A stretch of 64,000 nt of DNA. Origin: Lactarius indigo (Eukaryota; Basidiomycota; Agaricomycetes; Russulales; Russulaceae). The DNA lies in the NCBI GenBank assembly GCA_025766275.1, contig JAFKAC010000010.1:558001-622000 (forward strand), in the 5' to 3' direction. This document shows positions 1-10,244 of the stretch, one piece after another. Each line of letters begins with the position of its first letter. Position 1 is the stretch's first letter. A model generated the notes under the pieces. The model searched no databases. It saw nothing but the letters and a program-made list of their open reading frames with translations, and was not told the origin of the DNA. A program made the position numbers and the translations under genes.

Positions 1-1579
1 AACCTTGGTGTTTCGATCCTGTCTTCTCTTCTATCTGCGAGAAGAAGCACCACAAATTGCGGGCGCAAAAGGGTGCCACAACTAGTCGTAGAGGCAGGGG
101 ATGGGGATCGATGCGTAGTGCCCAAACTGAGTACCGGCACCTGAGCACCTCCGCATGACCCACAACCAGACTCAGACATGGAGAAGGGTGGCAATATGCG
201 CGTGATTCTAGGTAATATAGGAGGGTGCTTCGTGGTTCCGTGGCTCCGTGGCGTGACATATGCGGCACTGCGACCCCGCGATTCTGCCGTGAATGACCTT
301 CAATAGAACGATACACCAACCCACCGAGAAGGCAGAGAAGCAGGAAAAGAATCGAACATCTCTACACGAGTTGCCAGAAAAACTCGGGAGTGAGTCCGAG
401 ATCATTACAGTCCAGAGGGCCCGCGCTCTACGGTTGGTCCTTAATCAGTCAAAAGGGTTAAAAAGAGAAATGGAAGGAAGGGAATGAGACCTCGGCAGCA
501 TAGCGTGTGTAGTGTATCTGACAGGACCATGCGCTCGTTCGGTGGGTCGGCAAGCCTAGTCAGTGAGACAAGCACGGAGTTAGAAACGTGCTTGGGCAGC
601 ACAACGAAGGTGCGCAGGCCGCGGTCGAGAAGCACGGCAGGTATCTAGCTAGAGGCCATGCCATATATATGACCAGTGTTCTTCGTAGCCGCTCCGGGAT
701 TCCTAGGACCCGAACCCCCCGCGCCCCACCGGGTGTGCAGGAGTTCCGAGGAAAGCGAAGAGCTGCGGGTATGTAGAAGAACCCGACCACGGACTCAAAC
801 CTAAAGAGCCTTCTGCCGCCGCGCCAGCGGGACAGAGATAAGAGCGACGTCGTCGCGATAAGGCACTCGAAGCAAAGCAAAGATATTCAAGTTGATACCG
901 ATACCTCACGCGGCAAAATCCGAGCGAAGGAAGGAAAAGCCAGTGAAACTACACGGGAACTCGTTTTGTCGTATGCTGTCATAGCAAGGTGACGCTCAGG
1001 TAAAGCTGATCACGAGATGCTTGACGAGAAGCCGTATCGGAGTGTGCCGGGAAAACGCGACTCAGGGTACTTACTTAGTGGTAGACACACAGTACATATC
1101 CTATTGACCTCAACCTTTTGGACTTGAAGCCACCGAAGGTCTCGTTGTGATAGCGGCCGCCTGACCGCTTGTCGGATTCGACCAGAGCTGCCGATATAGT
1201 GCCATGACTAGGCTAATCGATGAACGATGCAACGCCTCGAGGCCTACGCAGCCTTCATCCTTACCTTATCGTCCCGTCCTTGGTAGCTAATCCTACAGCA
1301 CCCTTTACCATGAATATTAGGTAAAGGATTTTTATTTTTTGATCACTGCGGAGCCCATAATCGTTACTATTACACCTTATCCTGAGCCCGCCGCCAGAGT
1401 CGTCTCATGGTGTCATGGTCACAGATACCTGTAAGGTATACATATTTTTTAAAAATAAGTTGATGCCTTCATTGACTGTAAAGACCTGAAAAGGTAACAT
1501 CGGTGACAGGATAAATAGACAGGTATGAAACGTAGAAAACCATAGAGAGAACTAATCCTCCCTGCCACACCTTCAACCC
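1..1579. other. No gene recognised
   Basis: Only short overlapping reading frames on both strands, none resembling a known family and none with a convincing exon pattern. The last 100 bases are A+T-rich and presumably include the promoter and leader of the lectin gene that follows. Confidence 0.5.
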
Positions 1580-2386
1580 ATGCCCACCCTCTGCTCATTC
1601 GACACACGGACACAGGGGACCGAAACCACGTTGGGTTTCCCTCGTCCATTCGTCGCCCGCCCCCGCCTACCCCATGGCATCCGTCACCTAGACATGGACA
1701 AAGACTGTCCTATCCAAGTCAAGTCAGTAATCCCGGTCTTCACAAAGGATTGGATCAGCTGCCACTTCAGCACCTGGGAAGGTTCCACGCTCCACAGAGG
1801 CATCGACGATGTGTTCGCCCTCGCACCCAGTGATCTAGATTTCCTCACTGGTGAACACATGCGCTACCTTTGGGAAGACCCCAATGCTCCCGCCTCCGTT
1901 CGCATTAACTTTGAGCGTCCGTTCGTCACTCCTCCCAAGGTCGTCGTCTTCTTCAACCGCCTTTCATTAAACCGCCATCACAACTGGCGTATCGTCACTA
2001 CTGCTACTGACATCGACGTCAACGGATTCACGCTCAATATCGAGACTTGGTCGGACACTATCATTTATAGCGCGAAGACTTGTTGGATTGCCTATCCAGA
2101 GGATCGCGAACACATCTTTAGCACATCTGTCAGTACGCTGGATATTCGTCCCGCGAAAAAGCAGCAACACGAACATAGTAAAGAAATCTCGTTTAATTCG
2201 GTTGAATTCTTCAAGAAACCCTCTGTCTTTGTTGCCTTGAATTATCTCGACGTTGACTGCAAAGCCAATCTTCGCGTCAACGCTTACGTCGACGGCGTCT
2301 CCACGACCCGTTTGGTCTGGCACATCGATTCCTGGAGCGATACCGTCCTTTATGCTGCTGGTGCAACCATCATCGCATTCAACTAG
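1580..2386 (+). CDS. H-type lectin domain protein, two lectin repeats
   Basis: Single-exon frame of 268 residues starting at an ATG; a second in-frame Met near residue 39 is an alternative start. The C-terminal two thirds holds two tandem H-type lectin (Helix pomatia agglutinin type) domains. Repeat 1 covers about residues 108-173 (begins INFERPF, then the FFNRL strand and the signature ETWSDT, ending CWIAYP); repeat 2 covers about 200-268 (SFNSVEFFKKP, FVALNYLD, DSWSDT, ending IIAF). The W-S-D-T strand in both copies is the family hallmark, close to the GalNAc-binding site of the snail lectin. No signal peptide is visible, so a cytosolic or leaderless protein is likely, as for many mushroom lectins. 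Sugar specificity and role (defence, storage or recognition) are inference. The first 100 residues match no domain I recognise. Confidence 0.8.
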   Translation: MPTLCSFDTRTQGTETTLGFPRPFVARPRLPHGIRHLDMDKDCPIQVKSVIPVFTKDWISCHFSTWEGSTLHRGIDDVFALAPSDLDFLTGEHMRYLWEDPNAPASVRINFERPFVTPPKVVVFFNRLSLNRHHNWRIVTTATDIDVNGFTLNIETWSDTIIYSAKTCWIAYPEDREHIFSTSVSTLDIRPAKKQQHEHSKEISFNSVEFFKKPSVFVALNYLDVDCKANLRVNAYVDGVSTTRLVWHIDSWSDTVLYAAGATIIAFN

Positions 2387-2815
2387 CTTCATTGGCTGGG
2401 ACAACTTCCGCCTTGCGAAGATGTTATCCGGACCTTCACACTGGTATAGATTATGGTGCTGGGTGTTGCTTTTCAGGTTTATTGTACAAAGTAAAACCCT
2501 GTAACAAAGCCAGTTTTCTGATCAGATCTCAGATTACCGGTTATACTGTGCTCGCTCCGCTATTTACTGTAACTGTAACACTTTTCGGTGATGTATTTGG
2601 CTCGCGTGCCACTGAGCGGGCACACCGGCCACGTAGTCCGTCTTCAACACCACGATACAGAATACATCTTATTTTAACAAGCTGTGACCAAGGAGTTCTG
2701 GACTAGCAACAATCCATGTTTGCACCACACCACAAAAGAATCATCAATGGGATTCCGAATCGCTCACTCACTATCGGTAAGGTAGACGGGCAACAATGCA
2801 GGTAGGACTTTTATT
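2387..2815. other. Intergenic, no gene seen
   Basis: Downstream of the lectin gene; probably 3' UTR followed by spacer. Small frames here are not protein-like. Confidence 0.4.
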
Positions 2816-2819
2816 AGAA

Positions 2820-3275
2820 AAAAAAAGAAACGCAGGTAGGGCGTTCTATTCTCCCATCTCCCGTCTGACAACAACTTTGCAATCTCCGAAAGTCTTCTCG
2901 ACGACGCAATCTGAAACGGAGTCTGGCCTCTATCGTTCTTGGCACCTACATTTTCGCCGTGGCTAGGTAGAAGGCGCACGGTGTTACTTTTCTAGCCAGA
3001 TGCTACCAGGTGCAGGCTGTGCAGTGGTGTCGAGTGTCTCCAATCATGAGCGTTGACATCTGCCCCTTGTCGGATCAGTAGATTGCCAGGCTTTCAAGTG
3101 TCGCTGCTCCTCTTGCACGACGCCAGGTGCAACGTCGTCATGTGGATTTTTATCCTTCGCAGTCGCGTCCACGCCGGATCACTGCCAATACCGCGCTGTC
3201 CCTCAGGCTGGGGTCTTGGTTCTTTAGGTTATCACTTGAGCCATCGAACTGTCTCGCTTCTACGTTCAGAAATCG
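2820..3275 (-). pseudogene. Decayed ankyrin-repeat fragment
   Basis: Read on the minus strand in changing frames, this stretch gives about three successive ankyrin-like units: one with GVDATAKDKNPH and TLHLAS, one with LLIRQGADVNAHDWRHSTPL and one with GENVGAKNDRGQTPFQIAS followed by LLSDG. Stop codons and frame changes separate them (for example just after LVASG), and no start or full-length frame is present. It is best read as the remnant of an ankyrin-repeat gene. Repeats of this kind make protein-binding solenoids, but this copy should not produce one. Confidence 0.65.
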
Positions 3276-6200
3276 TCCAGAAATTGGACCCTCTCTCGTC
3301 CTTCTTTTCTATATGCTTGACTCTCTACTCCCCCCCTCATTATGACTCCGCTTCGGAACTCACGTGTCCCGATCGGCACATCCCCATACCACGGTTCTTT
3401 GTTTGATTGTTATTATTATTATTATTTAAAAAAACATTTGTGTATCCGGGACAATACATAGCACAAGACGCACAGTTCTCGTCCTTCCCAGTACTACGGA
3501 GTGGCTTCTCCCTATCATTGTCCGGTCTTCTTCGGTATCCGTGCTCGATCTCGTCCCTCCCCTACTAGCTGGCATTCCCTCTTCATAACCGCCTATCTTG
3601 AAGCCTCACTCACTGTCATGATTTCTTTGTGTGCCTTCCTCATATGACCTTCCCTGCTTCTTGATCTTGTCTACACGTCAGAACCTTGTCCTCGGCCCGT
3701 TGACCTGGTCCTAAGTCCGAACTCCAAAGAGAAGAGGCACCAACTCGCTGAAACCAGATCTAGCGCTTGAGAAGAACTTTTGCTCTTAGAGGTATAGTAC
3801 AATCGCTGAGATCTGATAGACCTGATGTACAATTTCAATGCGCACGCGCTTGATATCAATGGTTATCAAGGCGGCCAAGACGTCTTGGCTAGGGGTAAAT
3901 CCCTGTCGGGACCTACGTCTGTCATCTATCTGTTTATCATGCACATGGTCCAGTTAGGTCACCACTGGAGGTTCGCGCCGTTGTGACCCTTTTCCAACCT
4001 GCCAGAGGCATTTCATTTTGTCACTAGTGAAACGGACTTGGACGGAGCGACACATGGAACCATCTTATCCCCAATGGGTCATGATCGGTTCCAGGGGCAC
4101 TTTACCTTTCCCGAAAACCTCTTTGCACGTATGAGAGCGTCGTACGGGGTTGGCGCAGGCACGTGAATTTTAGTGAAGTTTCATAACTGGAGGCACCGAG
4201 CAGTTGCGTACAGGCGATGATAATGCGTAGACTCCGACGTATGTCAAGGTCTCCCCGCCATATTTGTTCCCGCGTCATCCCCCACAACCAGGTTGTCAGG
4301 CGTCAAATCAACTAACTCCTTCAGGACCAAGGAGGTACCATACGGAGTGTATGCAAATTCCTCTCCGACCTCAGGCAAGCTTCAGTTGGCGTCCCCCCTC
4401 GTGATGCATGATGGACCGGAGGCGGCTACCGGGTTCCCATAGCTTCCGTACCCCTACGCTCCGGCTTCTGCAGTGTCGACCCCGAAGGTAAGCGGCATGG
4501 CGCTGCGGTGCTACAACGCACTGGGCCATTAGAACTGCTCGCGCGGTCTTCGCTTCGTGGCTGTCCAGAACGCGACGTGCAGCGTGTGGAGCAAGTCAGT
4601 AACCCAAGTCGTTTGGGCACGCGGTAACACATTCCCGAGTCCAAGTCTTCCCTCTTTACTTGTTACTTTCCTCTGAGAATCTCCCGGAATGTCTTAGCGT
4701 ATAGTAAGTTGCTCATGCAGGGCGTTGGCGACTGCGTGGTGCAAATTCTTAGCAATCAGGTACAATCGCATTTCTCGTTGGGACTCGCCTGCATGGATGT
4801 GCGTGTGTCGGCGGTGGGCGCTTCTTTGATAAAGGGACGCCGACCTGTGAAGCCTCTTCGAAAGGACTTGGTAATGTAGTAAGTATGCAGTATGTGAATG
4901 CGACCTCGGGCGCCGCCTCTTATCGCATTGCTGCCGAGGCGCAACGCATGAGTAGCCCTCCGACTTCCCACATCCCCACGTCACAATCTCCAAGGCCCAG
5001 GCATTCTACCCTGAGGGGACAAGGTGACCCGAGAGAGAACGGTCCAATGAGGTAACGGTCCAATGAGGTTACGTGGGTTCGAATTTTTTTTGAGTTGTGT
5101 CGCAGACCAGAAAAGATGCAGAGAATGATCCATCCCCCTTTTTTGAACGGAGCTATGTTGTACCTTTATTCTAGGCGTATGTGCTCATGCGTCCGACAGA
5201 AGTTCTGTTTGTATTAGACCGAATATGACTAACGCTTCCAAGTCGTAGGTGAGTAGCGCATCGAGCAGCGTCCTACGTGTCCTAATTGCAGATAAAACGG
5301 GTCCAGCACAAGGCTTTATATCAAATCAAATTGTCACGCCAACATCAAGCAGCGCCTTTGTAGTCATCGTGATATGGCGCTCCCGTTTCAAGCTGGGCGT
5401 CTTCTTGGAAGTCGCTCTGCCACAGGAATAGCTTCACGAGGCATGTGCGAACGAAAGGGGATGTCTAGTAGATGTACGAGCGTGAGCGAGTAGAGTTTGA
5501 TATAGGAATAAAAGCGGGGGTGAAGCCTCACTGCAGATTTTCCTCCGTAATTCTGACGAATAATGGTGTACGACGGAATCCCCCAATGGCCAATCTGGCT
5601 GCCTTTTATGGGCGTGACCACTATGACGATAACTTCGCGGAGAGTAGCTTAAGACGCCCCGCCTCGAACGTACCCGAATCTGACAACGTCGAGAACACGC
5701 AACCACAGGAATAGGCTGCGTCTTTTCTGGCCATTGAATCGAACTTGAGCCCGAAGACGGATGATACAAGTGCGACATCACCCCAAGCCCGTCATCCAAC
5801 TTCTCTATGTCGTACGACGTCCATATGCTAAGGCCTGGCGGTAGGGGTATTCTTTCGAATGAAAAGCGCAGATTGGACGAGACCTTGTACGCAGAGTGTT
5901 CGGAAACACGAGGCAAAAGGAGACATTAAGTCCTGGATTCTCAAAGGTTAGCACACATGGTACTGTAGGGCCAGAGACGCGGTCACGGTCATAAACGGGA
6001 TTGTAAAGAGGCGTGATGCTGAGGTGACGAGAAATGAATACCAGTCAAATCGCGGAACTTGCCGAGCAATGGCTGATTTCTTGTTCCTCTTGAGTAGTTT
6101 TAATAGTGGTCTGACTCTTTCGTTTGCACCAGAGCCACGACAGCAACAGGTTGGTCCACTGTACCTCCGCAGTCTACTTTTCATACAAGGAGCCCTCGTA

Positions 6201-6586
6201 CCTTGGCCCCTGAATTAGCTCGGCCGCCTGTCAATGACCTGCAACGAATGTGGCACTCCCACCTTGGGTGGGCTCTGCAAGAGGTCTTGGGGGAAATTGG
6301 CGAGACAATGGTTGCAAGACGGGCATCCCGGAAGACGGGCTGCGATCGTTGCTTGTGGGATGATCGACTAATCGCCATGTCGACACGATGACCCGATAGC
6401 CGCATGAATTAAGCATGAATAAGGTCATCGGAACTAACACGGCCGGCAAAGCGGCAAGTCAGACGCACATTCAACTTGCATGAATCCCCGGCGACTGACT
6501 AAGTTATCCCTTTCTCTCTCATCCCTCATCCGTACAACCCCACCTCTTCGTCCTGCTGTTGTCTTGTCCGACACCTTATCAGAAAA
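3276..6586. other. Gene-poor 3.3 kb stretch
   Basis: Many short frames on both strands, none recognisable. A small direct duplication of the sequence AACGGTCCAATGAGGT lies at about 5039-5070. The longest minus frame (5434-5916) has no family resemblance and may be chance. Ordinary intergenic or decayed DNA is the simplest reading. Confidence 0.45.
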
Positions 6587-7349
6587 ATGTTCACAGGTGC
6601 TCTTTCTTTTCTTCTCGCTATGTCGTCGCTTCTGTGTACTCATGCACGCCGCGTGGTCGCTCCGCAGTCGGACGCACAGCCTTCGGCGATACACTGGCCC
6701 GCACCATAACCGCCATTCTTCTCGCAGGCCTCCTCCCTGGTGTCAGAGCAGACTGCTGGCTTGATTCGTACGCCCCCCGCTGATCTCGATCTCCCTCTAT
6801 ACCAATGGAATACTTCTTATCACAGGGAGGGTTTTGAGCACTGCGACCGCCTAAGCTCAGCAGCACGTGCAGGAATCGGTCTCGGCTTCTGTGCGCATAG
6901 CCTTCTCATTATGCTTTATATCACTCAACGGACTTGCGCGTTCAGTCCTTCTCTGCCTCGCGCTAGTCTTTTCATTCGTCATCCGTCGCCAGCGGCGCGC
7001 CGCACGGGCCAACCTTGCCTACGTCCAGCAAAACCAGCATAGCGTTGGGGGCATATACAACGGCTACGGCGGACAGCCGCCTTATGGACCCCAATATCCG
7101 CCGCAGGCGCATGGTGGTCCCGGTGGTGTCCCCGATTACGCGTACGACCCAAACGCAGGATTCGCCCCGGTTCGTCCGACTTCGTCTCCCCCGTTTCTCC
7201 TGACCACTGACGTTGATATTCTTATGTGTTAGCCCGCTGGCTCCCCGCCGCAGTACTACCCGCCTCCACCAGGCTCGCCCCCAGCCAAGGTCACGACCGT
7301 ATCAACTTCGACGACGATGCATTATCACACGGGATCTCCCCCAGTTTAA
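6587..7349 (+). CDS. Small single-pass membrane protein with PPxY tail, copy 1
   Basis: I could not name the family. Five exons fit with preserved phase: 6587-6596, 6668-6767, 6826-6890, 6946-7169 and 7233-7349, giving 171 residues. Exon 1 carries only 10 coding bases. The protein starts with a signal peptide (hydrophobic core ITAILLAGLLPGV, likely cut after VRA), followed by a short outer segment with two Cys (DCW...EHCDRLS). One membrane helix (GIGLGFFLLCLALVFSFVI) is followed by a basic stop-transfer run (RRQRRAA). The inner tail of about 100 residues is rich in Pro, Tyr, Gly and Gln and includes PPYGPQYPPQ and a PPQY (PPxY) motif in the last exon. PPxY motifs bind WW domains such as those of Rsp5/NEDD4 ubiquitin ligases, so an adaptor or sorting role is possible but is inference. 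Copies 2 and 3 follow in the same direction with the same intron positions. Confidence 0.72.
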
Positions 7350-7753
7350 CGACAGTGGACTACACACCAACTTGGACTCGAACCTATGCTAGCTGTTGTA
7401 CTTTTCATACGGATCTACTCTGTTTTAATTGTGCTGTGCTGAATCTTACCCAACCTTATCGCTTTGTCTGCGAGGGTGTGAACCAATGAGCCCTGCGCGC
7501 TCTGGCACAGCGATACATCATGACATACTGCTTTCAACGTTACCCACAACATAACTGTGGTCCTAAAAGGTAATCATAGGTCATGCCGTCCTTATTGACT
7601 GGTTTCCAGGTCCGTTGCACCGCCACCAGGCCTCACTGTTCACCGCCACGTCTACACATGGATCGGCGCTGACTTGTGGACTCTTGCTTTCTTTCCCCTC
7701 ATCGTACTACTCCCCGCCCTTCTGTCTCAAACCGTCTACCCTAGATTAGAGTA
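7350..7753. other. Spacer between PPxY copies 1 and 2
   Basis: Presumed 3' UTR of copy 1 and promoter of copy 2. No further reading frame is recognised. The segment just before copy 2 (7680-7753) is pyrimidine-rich. Confidence 0.4.
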
Positions 7754-8521
7754 ATGACAAGTGCATTCTTTTTTTTTGGTTGCTGTCGTCGCCTCCGTGT
7801 ACTCATGCCGCGTGGCTGCTCCGCAGTCCGGCGCATATCAACCTTCAGCGCAGCGCAGACCCGCAACATGACCACTATCCTGCTCGCTGGCCTCCTCCCT
7901 GGTGTCAAGGCGGAACCGGACCCTTGGGCGGATTGCTGGATCGAGTTTATCCATGCGTATGCCCCGCACTGATATCTCATTCCATCCTATTCCAACGGGG
8001 TGTCTCTTCTCTTACAGCGGAACTGGCATTCTGCACTGCAACCACCTAAGTGCGGCCGCACGTGCAGGAATTTATCTTGGCCTCTGTGCGCCTAGCTTCC
8101 TCTTCTCTGTTTTTACGTCACTCAACAAACATTCTCACTCAGTCGTCCTTTTCCTCGTCCTTTTCTATTTCCTCGCGCTGATATTTTTATTGGTCACCTA
8201 TCGCCCGCGGCGCGTCGTACGGACCAATCAGCAGCACCAGCCGAACGATGATGAGAGCACAAACACCGACGAAGACGGCCTCCCGCCATACGTACACCAA
8301 TACCCGCCGCAGGCGCAAGGTGTCCCCGAGGACGTCCCAGACTGCGCGTGCGACCCCAACGAAGGAGCTGCCCCAGTTCGTCCGACCTGTCTGCCTCGTT
8401 CCTCCTGACGTTAACATCCTTGTTTGTTGTTCATTAGCCCACTGGCTCGCCGCCACGATACTACCCGCCTCCACCAAGCGAGTCCCCGGTCGAGCATCAC
8501 AAAGGGCCGCATCACGTTTGA
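7754..8521 (+). CDS. Small single-pass membrane protein with PPxY tail, copy 2
   Basis: Second member of the tandem family. Exons 7754-7760 (only ATGACAA), 7827-7956, 8018-8085, 8143-8375 and 8438-8521 join without stops into 173 residues, and every intron sits at the same position and phase as in copies 1 and 3. The signal core is MTTILLAGLLPGVKA. The outer segment has Cys in WADCW and LHCNHL. The membrane helix is strongly hydrophobic (VLFLVLFYFLALIFLLV), followed by YRPRR. The tail is more acidic than in the other copies (NDDESTNTDED) and keeps YPPQAQG and a C-terminal PPRY (PPxY) motif, ending PHHV. An in-frame ATG at 7868 could be an internal start, but it would leave a signal peptide without its basic end. 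Function unknown. Confidence 0.7.
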
Positions 8522-9085
8522 TGGCGATACATTATCGGTCTCTCCCCATTTAGGCCAATGGACTACACACCATCTCACCTATACTGTTTCATACGAGCCA
8601 GTTATGTTTTTATCATGTTGTATGAAATCTCACCCAATCTTGTCACTGCCTGCGAGCGTGTGAATTAACGAGCCGAACTTGTCCCTCGTGGAACTAGCAA
8701 GGCATTCACGGACCCTGGAATGTACTGACAGCTCTCTCTTGGCAGACCCAAGAATTGGCAAATCGTAAACACGAACTTCGATTATCTCAGCGGTTCTCAT
8801 GCCTATCTCTGCTATTCTAGTGAATGTCCGTCCTCCCAGTCTTACAACATATTCGTCACATGGCTGACATCAACCAAGGTTTCTCGTCAATAGTTCTGTC
8901 CAAGTGGGGAAGTACCGCAGGCGCTTGCACCTTCGACCACTACGACAGCTGTATGATTAAGAAAGATATTGAACCGCCTCCTCCAGGGCCTACACTACTT
9001 ATTATGAAACTTTGCCACTGGTTTCACTAGGTCCTTTCTTTCCCTTCCTTCGTCGTGCCATCCACCTTTCTTTTGAGTTAAAAGA
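8522..9085. other. Spacer between PPxY copies 2 and 3
   Basis: No gene recognised. It is presumed 3' UTR of copy 2 and promoter of copy 3. The short frames here are not similar to the flanking family. Confidence 0.4.
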
Positions 9086-9834
9086 ATGTCGACAAGTGCT
9101 TTTTCTCGCTTTGTGGCCGCTTCTGTACTCACGCACTTTTCGACTCGCGTGACCATACCGCAGACGGACGCACACCGACCTTCAGCACAGCGTTGACCCG
9201 CAGTATAGTAGCCATTCTGCTCGCTGGCCTCCTTCCCAGTGTCAAGGCAGAATGCTCGGTCGATCGGTACGCCTCCCGATGGTTTCGTTCACCCATATAC
9301 ACAACTGGGCCTCTCTCACAGGCACGGCAATGAACACTGCACCCTAAGTGTCGCAGCACGTGTAGGACTCGGCATTGTCCTCGGTACGCACAGCCCCCCC
9401 CCCCCCCCCCCCCCCCTTCATCTATTTCATATCACTCAACAAACCTTCCGCGCTCAGTCCTCCTTTTGGTCGCAATGGCTTGGTACATACGCTATCGCCG
9501 TCGGCGCGCCGCACAGATCTACATTGCCAACGCCCTGCAGAACCAGCTGACCCAAGAGCTGAACGCAAACAACGGCTCGGGCCGTGGCGGCCCGCCCAAC
9601 CCACCCCGGTACCCGCCCCAAGCGCATGGTAGCCCCGGCGTCGTCCCCTATTACACGTACGGCCCCAAAACAGAATTCGTCCCGGTTCGTCCGGCTCTCC
9701 GTTCCGCTCCCTGACCGCTGACATTGATGCCATTGTGTGTTATTCATTAGCCCGCTCACTCGCTGCTGCAGTACTATACGCCTCCATCAGGCGCGCCCCC
9801 AGCCGGGCCATACAAGAGGCCGTATCACGTTTGA
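9086..9834 (+). CDS. Small single-pass membrane protein with PPxY tail, copy 3
   Basis: Third member. Exons 9086-9095, 9164-9266, 9322-9383, 9458-9684 and 9751-9834 give 161 residues in frame. The signal core is SIVAILLAGLLPSVKA, then ECSVD...NEHCTLS, then a shorter and weaker membrane segment (GLGIVLGVLLLVAMAWYI) before RYRRRRAA. The tail has an NPPRYPPQ site (PPxY); the C-terminal PPxY of the other copies is changed to LLQYYTPP here. The end, PYHV, resembles the end of copy 2 (PHHV), and copy 1 is longer. The third intron (9384-9457) contains a run of 23 C. Conservation of signal, Cys pair, helix and tail with diverged details suggests three working genes rather than pseudogenes. Confidence 0.7.
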
Positions 9835-10244
9835 TGTCGATACATTATCGCAAAGGATCTTTCCCTATCTAATATCGTCTACTCACCATCTAACCTATAC
9901 GGGCCAGCTATGTTCTCATCGTGTTGTGTTAAATCTCACCCAATCTTATCACATTATCTCCGAGCGTGTAAACCAAATCTTTTGCACCCGAGAGAGGGGG
10001 CAATCGCCAGGTAATTGCTACCGATATCTGGATTGCAGAACAGGCACCGTCACGTACTATAGCCCGTCGGTTCTATTTACACTGTTCAAGACGATCGTTG
10101 CATTTCTTCCTGCTCCACCGAGTTCATTACGAGCCTCTAGGATATATGTATACAGAGATGTTAGAGTACACTCGACAACAACAGCAACAAAGGGGAACAA
10201 CAAAAAAGTGTCAGGAGTACAAATACGACAGGCCATGTTCCTCA
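9835..10244. other. Converging 3' ends
   Basis: Lies between the end of PPxY copy 3 (plus) and the end of SMC2 (minus). No gene is recognised; it probably holds the two 3' UTRs. A CAACAACAGCAACAA stretch lies near 10176. Confidence 0.4.

Noticed and set aside
5062..5090. GGTTCGAAT followed by T-run, like a tRNA B box and Pol III terminator
   Set aside because: The T-run follows directly, leaving no T-arm closing strand or acceptor stem, and no A box or cloverleaf could be found upstream.
6559..6783. Frame giving a longer N-terminus to PPxY copy 1
   Set aside because: It begins with TTG, not ATG, and the other copies have no matching open extension; the micro-exon start fits all three.
7902..8408. 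Continuous 168-codon frame over PPxY copy 2
   Set aside because: It reads through two introns with conserved splice sites; the five-exon model shared with copies 1 and 3 is better.
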